NCBI GenBank assembly: GCA_031281855.1
Contig: JAITEW010000005.1
Location: 1-16,728, forward strand
Reading direction: 5' to 3'
From: Treponema sp.
Lineage (GTDB): Bacteria; Spirochaetota; Spirochaetia; Treponematales; Breznakiellaceae
DNA length: 16,728 bases
Under the pieces are notes generated by a model. It was not told where the DNA came from. It searched no databases and saw nothing but the letters and a program-made list of their open reading frames with translations. The position numbers were made by a program, and so were the translations under genes. Shown here piece after piece: positions 7,052 through 13,608 of the stretch (the stretch's first letter is position 1; each line of letters begins with the position of its first letter).

Positions 7052-7981
7052 TCACCAGAGGCCGGTATCGGCCAGTTTTTTGCTGGCAGCATTGGTACCG
7101 AAAAGCAAAATACAGTTAATCACATTATTAAAGAGGCCTACCGCAGTGGCAAAGCTGTAATTTGACTGCTGGATACCGGTACGGTATACATAGGACGCGA
7201 TAATATCCGCTGTCTCATACGTAGTGGGGTTGTAGAGGAGAATGGTTTTTTGAGCGCCGATACTCATAAGCTGCCCCATTTGGAGGATAAACATAGTGAT
7301 GATAGTCGGAAGGATCCGGGGGATTGTTACATGGACTGCCAGGGTCCAGCGGTTCCCGCCGTCAATGCGGCAGGCCTCGTAGAGTTCAGGGTTGACCCGG
7401 CTTATAGCCGCCAGAAAAATAATGGAATTCCACCCCAGGTTCTGCCAGATCCCCGAGCCGACATAGAGGCCTTGATAGTAACGGCTGTCAAGAAAATAAT
7501 TAAGCCGCTGGACGCCGAAAATTGAAAGGATGTCGTTAATGAGGCCCTGGGCCGAAAAGAATTGAATCAGAATACCACACATTACCATCATTGAGATAAA
7601 GTGCGGCATATAGGTAACAGTCTGGATGATCTTTTTATAGCTGGGACTGCCCACCTCATTGAGCAGGAGTGCGAGGATGATAGGCGCAGGGAAGCCGAAA
7701 ATGAGACTCTTGAAGCTGATAGAGAGGGTATTAACGAGAAGGCGCTTAAAATAGTAGCTTTCAAAAAAAATACGGAAGTGTTTGGTCAGAGGCTCCGCCC
7801 ATGCGCTGCCCGAGAAACCCCGGGCTATGCGGAAATCTTTAAAGGCTACGAGGATACCGTACATAGGCCCGTAGTGGAAGAGGCCGTAGTAGAAAACCAG
7901 GATCAGGGACATAAAGACCAGCGTCTTATTCACCTTGAAATCTTTTGCCAACGCTGAAAAGAAAGAAGCTTTTCTTGTCAT
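7052..7981 (-). CDS. ABC sugar transporter permease, LplB/CUT1 type
   Basis: This 309-residue integral membrane protein begins with a basic cytoplasmic segment, then a first membrane helix (about 20-45) and further hydrophobic helices. An EAA loop at about 202-225 (LYEACRIDGGNRW... TIPRILP) matches LplB-type CUT1 permeases. It is the first permease after the binding protein gene and forms a heterodimer with the second. The ATG at 7981 is chosen because GGGAG lies 5 nt upstream. Another ATG five codons earlier (7996) touches its purine-rich stretch directly and is less likely. The family normally uses a shared cytoplasmic ATPase when none is encoded in the operon. Confidence 0.92.
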   Translation of the reverse strand: MTRKASFFSALAKDFKVNKTLVFMSLILVFYYGLFHYGPMYGILVAFKDFRIARGFSGSAWAEPLTKHFRIFFESYYFKRLLVNTLSISFKSLIFGFPAPIILALLLNEVGSPSYKKIIQTVTYMPHFISMMVMCGILIQFFSAQGLINDILSIFGVQRLNYFLDSRYYQGLYVGSGIWQNLGWNSIIFLAAISRVNPELYEACRIDGGNRWTLAVHVTIPRILPTIITMFILQMGQLMSIGAQKTILLYNPTTYETADIIASYVYRTGIQQSNYSFATAVGLFNNVINCILLFGTNAASKKLADTGLW

Positions 7982-8013
7982 GGCTTCTCCCGGCATCCTC
8001 TTCTAAACATCTT

Positions 8014-9654
8014 TTATTTAACGCCTGCGTGGTAGCGGTCGTTTACTGCCTGTTGAACTGCCAGGATATTATCCATACCAAGTTTTTTCAGTTCCCCGAG
8101 GTACGTATCAAAATAACTCAGACTTTCCCTGCCGGTTACAAATTTAATAAACATCTCGTCGATGTAGGTTTGCATCTGCACCTCCAGAGCGCTGACTCTC
8201 TCCACCTCTTCAGCGGTCATGATGCCGTAGATAGCCGGATCATTCGCAAAAGTCGCCTCCAGGTCTGTACTCCATTTTGCTAGGGCATCGCGCTGTTCAG
8301 GCATCGACCAGTAGGCGGTGTAGAAGAGGGGGTCGATCCTGAAGGGGCCGCCGTTCATACCCCGGCAGTACCTGTACAAGGCATCGGTCATGGCGACACC
8401 GTAGCTGTTATGGATAATGTTGTCGGTTATCCCGGCTGTAGCCGGATTTTCGAGGATATAACTGGTTCCCTCAATACCCAGAGAGTAAAGCCTGCCGATC
8501 TCGGCCTGATCGTAACCAAGATCGAAGAAAGAGGCGATAATATCCGCTCTTCTTGTCCCTGCCGGAATAGTAACACCGCCGCCGCCGACAGGACTCTGGA
8601 AGCGCACGAAGCGGTTCTTCTCGCCCTTTTTCAGGGTAATGGGTTTGATCCCGCCTAAGGTATAATCAGGAACTTTCTTTCTTCCCTCGGAGGTGGCCTT
8701 TTCAATGGGGCCTACATTGTAGTACCACATACCCCAGTCGCCGCTGAAGGCCCGGGCCTCAAGATCCGCAGCTTTGACAACTGTAGGGAATTCCGGTTCC
8801 AGAAGCCCCTCTTCGTACCATTTCCGCAAAGTAGCCAGAAAATCCCGGTAAGCCGGTTCGGCCTGTCCCAGCTTAACTTTACCGTTGTCATTGTAAAAAC
8901 CATAGGCCACACCCCAGGCGCCTAAGAAGGGATTGGTACCCCCTACCCACTTAAGGCTGCGATCCGCGGTACTGTTCCCGATGAACATGGGACAGGGAAC
9001 TCCCGCTGCCTTAAAGGCCTTGAGGACCGCGTAAACCTCGTCCACCGTTTCCGGAGCCTGCATATTTACTTTTTTAAGCAGATCCGTGCGAATCACGCCG
9101 CCCCAGTTTATAAGGGGCTGGTCCGACGGCAGAAGGAAAGGCAGATAGGCGTATTCTCCTTTTTCGTTCCTCGTCAGTGCGTTAATATCCGGGTACTGGG
9201 AGATCTGCCTTTTGTAGTTTGGCATGTACGTATCGATAAGGCCGTTCAACGGCATGATGATTCCGTCATTGAGGGCTCCTACGGCGCCGCCGGGATAGTT
9301 GCTGTAGTTATGCTCAATAATATCCGGCAGATCCCCTGATGCGACGAGGAGGTTAAAGGCCGTGGGTTCCTCGCCGATGGTAGGATGAATGAACTCAAAG
9401 TACACATTGGTTTTTTCGCCAAGGGTCCTGTAGAGTTCTGTCTCAGCATAATTCTTGGCTGTGCGTGAAACCTGGGTTGACAAAGGAGTCCAGTACGTAA
9501 AGGTAACTCTTTCAGGCAGCGGAAACCTAACCGCCTCTCCTGACAGAGCCGTTCCTGCTGATTTGTTACCGCCGCTTGAAGACTGCCCCCCGGCGGCGAA
9601 GACCGCCGTCATGGCGAAACAGGCAATCATTGTTAAGAAAAATAAACGTTTCAT
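8014..9654 (-). CDS. Extracellular sugar-binding protein, LplA-like (family 1 solute-binding protein)
   Basis: This 546-residue protein captures an oligosaccharide outside the inner membrane and delivers it to the two permeases encoded downstream. A signal peptide is clear: MKR, a hydrophobic core (4-16) and a signal-peptidase I site after A20 (V18-F19-A20), followed by a Gly/Ser/Gln-rich linker (AGGQSSSGGNKS). C12 lies too early for a convincing lipobox, so it may be periplasmic rather than lipid-anchored, though spirochaete lipoboxes are permissive. The large size and sequences such as FTYWTPLS and SGDLPDIIEHNY fit LplA-type binding proteins, which take complex oligosaccharides. The ATG at 9654 has AGAGGA upstream. 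A 72-bp gap precedes it, the longest inside the cluster. Confidence 0.93.
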   Translation of the reverse strand: MKRLFFLTMIACFAMTAVFAAGGQSSSGGNKSAGTALSGEAVRFPLPERVTFTYWTPLSTQVSRTAKNYAETELYRTLGEKTNVYFEFIHPTIGEEPTAFNLLVASGDLPDIIEHNYSNYPGGAVGALNDGIIMPLNGLIDTYMPNYKRQISQYPDINALTRNEKGEYAYLPFLLPSDQPLINWGGVIRTDLLKKVNMQAPETVDEVYAVLKAFKAAGVPCPMFIGNSTADRSLKWVGGTNPFLGAWGVAYGFYNDNGKVKLGQAEPAYRDFLATLRKWYEEGLLEPEFPTVVKAADLEARAFSGDWGMWYYNVGPIEKATSEGRKKVPDYTLGGIKPITLKKGEKNRFVRFQSPVGGGGVTIPAGTRRADIIASFFDLGYDQAEIGRLYSLGIEGTSYILENPATAGITDNIIHNSYGVAMTDALYRYCRGMNGGPFRIDPLFYTAYWSMPEQRDALAKWSTDLEATFANDPAIYGIMTAEEVERVSALEVQMQTYIDEMFIKFVTGRESLSYFDTYLGELKKLGMDNILAVQQAVNDRYHAGVK

Positions 9655-9679
9655 TTTCGTCCTCTAAAAAAAATTTAAG

Positions 9680-9699
9680 CCCAGGCGTACGCCCAAGGG
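9680..9699 (-). promoter_or_regulatory. Small hairpin in the gap before the binding-protein gene
   Basis: The gap 9655-9726 holds a perfect 10-bp palindrome GGCGTACGCC (9684-9693) flanked by CCC (9680-9682) and GGG (9697-9699). A run of eight A on the + strand (T on the minus strand, 9666-9673) follows in the reading direction. It could be a processing or stabilising element that raises binding-protein expression, or a leaky terminator. The T run is about six bases away from the stem, so a strong terminator is unlikely. A TATAAA (9705-9700, minus) upstream of it has no good -35. Confidence 0.3.
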
Positions 9700-9726
9700 T
9701 TTATACAGCAATTAAAAAATAAATTA

Positions 9727-10530
9727 CTACCCGTCCTGAGATTGCAGAAATTGAAAAAAAGCGGGAAAAGCCGTCTCGACATCAGGCAGTTGGTGCCAAA
9801 TACGTTCCCACTTAAAGGTGTAGAACCCCCTGTAGCCGCTGCTGTCCAGTTTTTTAATTATCCTCCCCAGAGGGATAATACCGCTCCCGGGAAGCACCGG
9901 TTTGCCCCCGGCGTTCCGGTCGGCTATGTAGATCTCCCTGATATAGGGCATACATTCCCCGGTCGTTTTGTCAAAATCCGGCTCTTCAAGATGATCCGGC
10001 GAATAAACTAAATTGCAGCGGCTGTCGTTTACTAGTTTAAGAATTTCGAGGATTTCCCCCAATGCGGCGTTTCCCCGGTGGTTTTGGATGAGTATTCCCG
10101 GCCCCTCCTGCCGTTTTGCGAGAGCCTTTTTTATTACGCCGCTGTATTCACTTGTAAAGCATTCAGGTTTTGCCGTCTTTGCGGGATCTCCCGTAAAAAC
10201 CCTGATCCACGGCGCGCCGAGGATTCCGGCTATGTCCAGGTGCCGTTCCAGGTTCAGGAGCATTTTCTCGCCGCCTTCAGAAAGATCGATCTTATAACAG
10301 AGGAGGGCCGGGATTTTGATTCCGGCGTTCTCAAAATCATTTTTGATCTTTATTAGTTCTTCTTCCGGCGAACCGGGTTTTACTTCTCCCCGGTCATCCG
10401 AGACCCTGAGATCAATACCGTCAAAACCGTAACGCTCCGCAAGCTCCAGGGCTCTTGCGTGATCGAGTTCCGGCGTCGCCATGGTGGTGAAACTTGTTTT
10501 ATATTTGAGCGCATGTGACGTTTTTGACAT
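9727..10530 (-). CDS. Xylose-isomerase-like TIM-barrel protein (sugar phosphate isomerase/epimerase family)
   Basis: This 267-residue cytoplasmic protein has the pattern of the AP-endonuclease-2-like TIM-barrel family: LAERYGFDGIDLRV (31-43) and ILGAPWIRVFTGD (103-115) as barrel strands, ILIQNHRGNAAL (147-158), NLVYSPDHLEEP (173-184), EIYIADRN (199-206) and GYRGFYTFKWE (232-242). Family members isomerise or epimerise keto-sugars or sugar acids at a metal held by Glu, Asp, His and Glu. Here the aligned positions appear to be Q149, S177 (or D179), Y201 and K240 (or E242), so the metal site looks degenerate. The ATG at 10530 has GGGAGG 4 nt upstream and overlaps the preceding gene by 32 nt. Codons before it lie within that gene in another frame and are not believed. 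Function is uncertain. Confidence 0.8.
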   Translation of the reverse strand: MSKTSHALKYKTSFTTMATPELDHARALELAERYGFDGIDLRVSDDRGEVKPGSPEEELIKIKNDFENAGIKIPALLCYKIDLSEGGEKMLLNLERHLDIAGILGAPWIRVFTGDPAKTAKPECFTSEYSGVIKKALAKRQEGPGILIQNHRGNAALGEILEILKLVNDSRCNLVYSPDHLEEPDFDKTTGECMPYIREIYIADRNAGGKPVLPGSGIIPLGRIIKKLDSSGYRGFYTFKWERIWHQLPDVETAFPAFFQFLQSQDG

Positions 10531-11806
10531 AGAACCTCCCGGGGCCTGAGATGCAAATCCGGACTTCCGCCATGGCCGCGGCGGCCGGCGCAAGGGCTGT
10601 GAGGGATTGTTTATGGTAATCCCTGCTGCAGGTGATAAATTCCGATTTCGGCGCTTTACTGGCATCCTGGACCAGTGCGCCGTAATGGTCCAGGAAGGCG
10701 AGCTGCAAAAAGACAAAGCCCCCGTCGAGGCATTCTGTTTTTACGCTGCCTGACATTTCGTAGCTGAACCCCGGCGTAACATCAATAATCTGCATGAGAT
10801 AAACCGCCCCGTCTCTGTCAAAGCGCAGACCCGGCGCGGCTTTCGGCTTGACCGTTTCGTCCCAGATGAGTTCGCCGCCGCCTTCGCCGAAACGTTTGAA
10901 AACTGTCCAGTCCGCAGGGCCCTTACTGTTCCGCTTGCTGAAGGAGCCGTTCGACAGGGCAGGGAAAATCTTGTTCACATTGCGGTAGTTGCGGAACTGC
11001 CAGATAATATTTCCGTAAGCGTCAAATTCCAGAATCTGGTGGCGCTGCTGGTCGGAGCTAAGGTAGGTGCCCCGGGGGGTAGCACGGGTGTTGTAGAGGT
11101 TGGCAAAATAGTCCAGTTTTTTTTCAAACACAATTTCCCCTCCGGGGCTCACCTCGTAAAAGGCAGAGTCCCGGGAACTCGTGATGAGGGTATTGCCGTT
11201 TTCAAGCCTGAAGCCGTCACGGGGCCAGTTGAGGGCTTTTTCACCGGCTCCGCCGTAACTGTAGACAAGATCTCCTTTGGGGTTTACCTCGATGATACGG
11301 TTACCGTCGGAATTGGCGATGATCACATTACCGTTTTTCAGCACATGGGCGTTATGGGGGTGAAATATATCCCTGCTGTATTCCCAGAGAACACGGCCCT
11401 TCCTGTTGATGATGATACAGCGGTTGTTGTTCCTGTCGGTAACGAGGAAGCTCCCGTCCTCCAAATACTCCGCATTATTGGGATAGTTAAGCGTGCTCCC
11501 GTCGGACAGGCGCGGGAGGTCGGCGGTTGAAAAGAGGAGTTTTCCTTCCGCGCTGACCTCTATGACGCGGTTGTGGCGGGTATCCGAGATGAGGGTGCTG
11601 CCATCCGGATGCCGTTTGGCGGAGTGTGCGAAGGCGAGCCCCTCGGCGTAACGCCAGACAATATTTCCGATAGGATCGACTTCGATTATTTCGCTGCCCA
11701 AGCCCACCTCGTCGCCGGCATCGCTTATAAGGATGTTGCCGTTTTCCAGATATTCAACATCACAGGGGAATTCCAGCATCCCCGGGTATCCTCTTTCAAC
11801 TATCAT
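10499..11806 (-). CDS. Six-bladed beta-propeller protein with C-terminal jelly-roll-like domain
   Basis: The first 275 residues of this 435-residue protein contain six copies of a blade motif of the form ENGNxLISD...RIIEVxPxGxIVW, at about 20-52, 67-94, 116-143, 157-184, 201-228 and 245-271. Such repeats occur in NHL/PQQ-like propellers and in arylsulfate sulfotransferases, which are also six-bladed. Histidine-containing turns (H61, H149, H151, H154) lie at blade starts. Residues about 290-435 resemble a carbohydrate-binding jelly roll (ending VRICISGPGRFYVKNV). No signal peptide is visible. The ATG at 11806 has AAGGTGA upstream and lies 11 bp after the sulfatase-like gene. Position next to a sulfatase-like enzyme hints at handling of a substituted sugar, but no activity can be assigned. 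Confidence 0.8.
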   Translation of the reverse strand: MIVERGYPGMLEFPCDVEYLENGNILISDAGDEVGLGSEIIEVDPIGNIVWRYAEGLAFAHSAKRHPDGSTLISDTRHNRVIEVSAEGKLLFSTADLPRLSDGSTLNYPNNAEYLEDGSFLVTDRNNNRCIIINRKGRVLWEYSRDIFHPHNAHVLKNGNVIIANSDGNRIIEVNPKGDLVYSYGGAGEKALNWPRDGFRLENGNTLITSSRDSAFYEVSPGGEIVFEKKLDYFANLYNTRATPRGTYLSSDQQRHQILEFDAYGNIIWQFRNYRNVNKIFPALSNGSFSKRNSKGPADWTVFKRFGEGGGELIWDETVKPKAAPGLRFDRDGAVYLMQIIDVTPGFSYEMSGSVKTECLDGGFVFLQLAFLDHYGALVQDASKAPKSEFITCSRDYHKQSLTALAPAAAAMAEVRICISGPGRFYVKNVTCAQI

Positions 11807-11817
11807 CGTTTCACCTT

Positions 11818-13278
11818 TTACATATATCCCAGACGTTTTAGTTTCGTTATCATTTCCTGCTCCTTGCTGTTACGGGCGTTGTCCCCGGGAGTCTCCTCTT
11901 CTTTGGCATCTGTTTTGACATCCGTTCTTTCACCGATATGCAGGGTGTTGTAAGCTTCATCGGAACTGGTAAAAGGACCCCTGTCCTCCCTGCCGTGCCA
12001 ATGGATGCTGGTGAAGATAGGCGCGGTCCGGCCGGTTTCCTTCTCCCGTTTTTTGATCCACCTTTCCATACGGTCCAAAAGGGTTTTGACGATAGCGGGC
12101 TCTTTGGCGGCAATGTTATCGTTTTCCCCCGGGTCTTTGATGAGATCGTAAAGCTCAACCTCACTCTTGTAGTGGAAGTCGGGCTCCAGGGCTTTGATGA
12201 GTTTGTACTGAGGCGTCCGCCAGCCGTGCTTGCGCTCCCAGGTACATTCGGTGAGATACAATTCATCTTCCTGTTCCAGGCCGCCGCCCGACATCCTCGG
12301 GAGGAGGCTGCGCCCCTCTGTGGGCATGCCCTTCCGTTTAATACCCAGGATGTCCAGCACCGTCGGCATTACGTCCTTGAGAGTAACCATGTCGCCGAAC
12401 CGGGCGCCGCCGGGGATCCTGGCAGGATACCGGAAGAAGAGGGGCACCGACAGGGTGCAGTCGTAAAGGCCGTGGTGGTCGAACCAACATTCATGCTCAT
12501 CCAGGCTTTCACCATGATCCGAAGTAATAACGATGAGGGTCTCATCCTCAATGCCAAGAACCTTCACTTCTTCCAATAAAACAGCGATGCAGGCGTCCAT
12601 ATAGGCTATCCCGCCGTCGTACTGGGATTTAATGTACCCGGCGTCGGTACAGCCCGGCGGAAACCATGAACGGAAATAATCGCAAAAGGGCTTAAAGGCG
12701 TATGTTTTTTCCAGGGACCTGTTTTTCTTATTGAATTCGTCCCCGGCGTAGAAGATACGGTCATAAGGTTCAGGCGGCAGGTATGGCGAATGAGGATCCA
12801 GGTGTCTGAGAAAAAGAAAGAAGGGCTTATCCTGGGCGGCAAGGCGCCTCAGTTCGGGGATCGCAACGGCATTCAGGTTCCCGGCCTTGCGCGCCCTGCC
12901 GTCCTTCCAGGTACTCCATCCTTTGTAATCAAGGTCCCGGTCAAAACCCCGGGCTGCGGGGTTCCCTGTCAAACCGACGCTGGCCGCTGCGTACCCGTTC
13001 TCAACGAGAATTTCCGGCAGCGTCTTGATCCCTGGGGCGTAGGACCCCTTATGCCTGAAAGCAACGATGCCGGTCCCAAAACAATCGCGTCCGGTAATCA
13101 TACTGGCGTAACCGGGAGTCGTGGGAATCGAGGGGCTGAAACAACTGTCCCATACCGCGCCTGAACAGGCGTATTTATCCAAATGGGGCGTCGTGAGCCT
13201 CGAATACCCGTAAAGGCTCATCCTGTCCCGCCTTAAGCTGTCAATACCGATAAAGAGCAGATTCGGTTTCCGTTTCAA
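11818..13278 (-). CDS. Sulfatase-like hydrolase of the alkaline phosphatase superfamily, atypical nucleophile
   Basis: This 486-residue protein has the overall sulfatase pattern: LLFIGIDSLRRDRMSLYGY (D13 metal ligand), the nucleophile region before ITGR (61-64), RHLDPHSPYLPP (H163), TSDHGESLDEH (D254, H255) and DHHGLYD...SVPLFFRYP (about 267-285). Sulfatases carry Cys/Ser-x-Pro-Ser-Arg nine residues before the TG, with the Cys or Ser converted to formylglycine. Here that place reads T53-T54-P55-G56-Y57, so no formylglycine can form there, and the usual Lys before the next His is also replaced. A threonine nucleophile would suit a phosphoester, phosphonate or transferase reaction. The C-terminal tail (about 450-486) is charged and probably disordered. 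No signal peptide is seen. The start is TTG with AGGAG 6 nt upstream. It is the first gene of the cluster. Confidence 0.85.
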   Translation of the reverse strand: MKRKPNLLFIGIDSLRRDRMSLYGYSRLTTPHLDKYACSGAVWDSCFSPSIPTTPGYASMITGRDCFGTGIVAFRHKGSYAPGIKTLPEILVENGYAAASVGLTGNPAARGFDRDLDYKGWSTWKDGRARKAGNLNAVAIPELRRLAAQDKPFFLFLRHLDPHSPYLPPEPYDRIFYAGDEFNKKNRSLEKTYAFKPFCDYFRSWFPPGCTDAGYIKSQYDGGIAYMDACIAVLLEEVKVLGIEDETLIVITSDHGESLDEHECWFDHHGLYDCTLSVPLFFRYPARIPGGARFGDMVTLKDVMPTVLDILGIKRKGMPTEGRSLLPRMSGGGLEQEDELYLTECTWERKHGWRTPQYKLIKALEPDFHYKSEVELYDLIKDPGENDNIAAKEPAIVKTLLDRMERWIKKREKETGRTAPIFTSIHWHGREDRGPFTSSDEAYNTLHIGERTDVKTDAKEEETPGDNARNSKEQEMITKLKRLGYM

Positions 13279-13311
13279 AGTCTACTCCTGCTATACCTCA
13301 CACCAAGAGCC

Positions 13312-13346
13312 TTGTTGCATAGGCTATAAGAACCAGGACGCAACAA
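13312..13346. repeat. 7-bp inverted repeat TTGTTGC...GCAACAA
   Basis: The exact arms at 13312-13318 and 13340-13346 are separated by 21 bp. It lies in the inferred 5' leader of the carbohydrate operon and could be a second operator half-pair or an RNA hairpin. The inner sequence includes one copy of the ATAGGCTATAA repeat. Confidence 0.35.
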
Positions 13347-13372
13347 CTTTAGGTTTTGCGAAATTTAGAAAC

Positions 13373-13401
13373 AGGATCGGTGAAACCAGCTAATTTGTCA
13401 A
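13373..13401 (-). promoter_or_regulatory. Candidate promoter of the carbohydrate operon
   Basis: On the minus strand a perfect TTGACA (13401-13396) is followed after 17 bp by GATCCT (13378-13373), a poor -10 (2 of 6). Weak -10 elements are common at activated promoters. The start would be near 13366, giving a leader of about 90 nt before the TTG start at 13278. The leader contains a 7-bp inverted repeat. The region directly upstream of the -35 has a palindrome (separate entries). Confidence 0.35.
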
Positions 13402-13403
13402 TA

Positions 13404-13413
13404 CAACGCGTTG
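13404..13413. promoter_or_regulatory. Palindrome CAACGCGTTG, possible operator
   Basis: This perfect 10-bp palindrome sits 2 bp upstream of the TTGACA of the carbohydrate operon. Its half-site GTTGC/GCAAC also forms the arms of the inverted repeat at 13312-13346. A sugar-responsive regulator binding site is plausible; the regulator is not in the window. Confidence 0.35.
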
Positions 13414-13495
13414 CGGGAAGATAGAAAAATAGCAGCCGCTGTGCCGGAAATTGGAATTTTCCTCTAAAAAAGTACAAATTTAAGGGAAATCCTTA

Positions 13496-13507
13496 TTGAT
13501 TAATCAA
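13496..13507. promoter_or_regulatory. 12-bp perfect palindrome TTGATTAATCAA
   Basis: This exact palindrome lies 16 bp upstream of TATAAC at 13524-13529. It occupies the place where a -35 box and an activator or repressor site would sit for the + strand gene at 13609. AT-rich palindromes are common operators but also arise by chance. Confidence 0.35.
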
Positions 13508-13536
13508 GAGGACAGGGATAGGCTATAACTAGCGTC

Positions 13537-13569
13537 TGCCCGCATCGCAACCGGTTTTGCGGACAGGCA
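13537..13569 (+). promoter_or_regulatory. Leader hairpin upstream of the 316-residue gene
   Basis: TGCC (13537-13540) pairs with GGCA (13566-13569). Inside it, CGCA (13541-13544) pairs with TGCG (13558-13561), or alternatively CGCAA (13546-13550) pairs with TTGCG (13557-13561). There is no T run, so it is more likely a leader structure than a terminator. The start codon is 40 nt downstream with only a weak ribosome-binding site. Confidence 0.25.
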
Positions 13570-13608
13570 CTAACTATAGATGAGAATACTGGGGCGGATA
13601 TATCAGCT

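Larger units (their letters stand above)
13319..13528 (+). repeat. Pair of 11-bp direct repeats ATAGGCTATAA
   Basis: Identical copies lie at 13319-13329 and 13518-13528. The core ATAGGCTAT is itself an odd-centred palindrome. The second copy contains the best -10-like element (TATAAC, 13524-13529) for the + strand gene at 13609; the first lies in the leader of the divergent operon. No good -35 is found 16-18 bp before the TATAAC. Confidence 0.35.

Noticed and set aside
9615..9654. Lipoprotein signal in the solute-binding protein (Cys at residue 12)
   Set aside because: The hydrophobic core before C12 is too short, and a good signal-peptidase I site lies after residue 20.
10531..10716. Upstream extension of the TIM-barrel reading frame
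   Set aside because: It lies wholly inside the propeller gene in another frame and has an Arg/Pro/Ser-rich composition. The ATG at 10530 with a strong ribosome site starts a typical family N terminus.
11938..12579. 213-codon + strand frame opposite the sulfatase-like gene
   Set aside because: It is antisense to a gene with conserved metal-ligand motifs and has no ribosome site or family resemblance.
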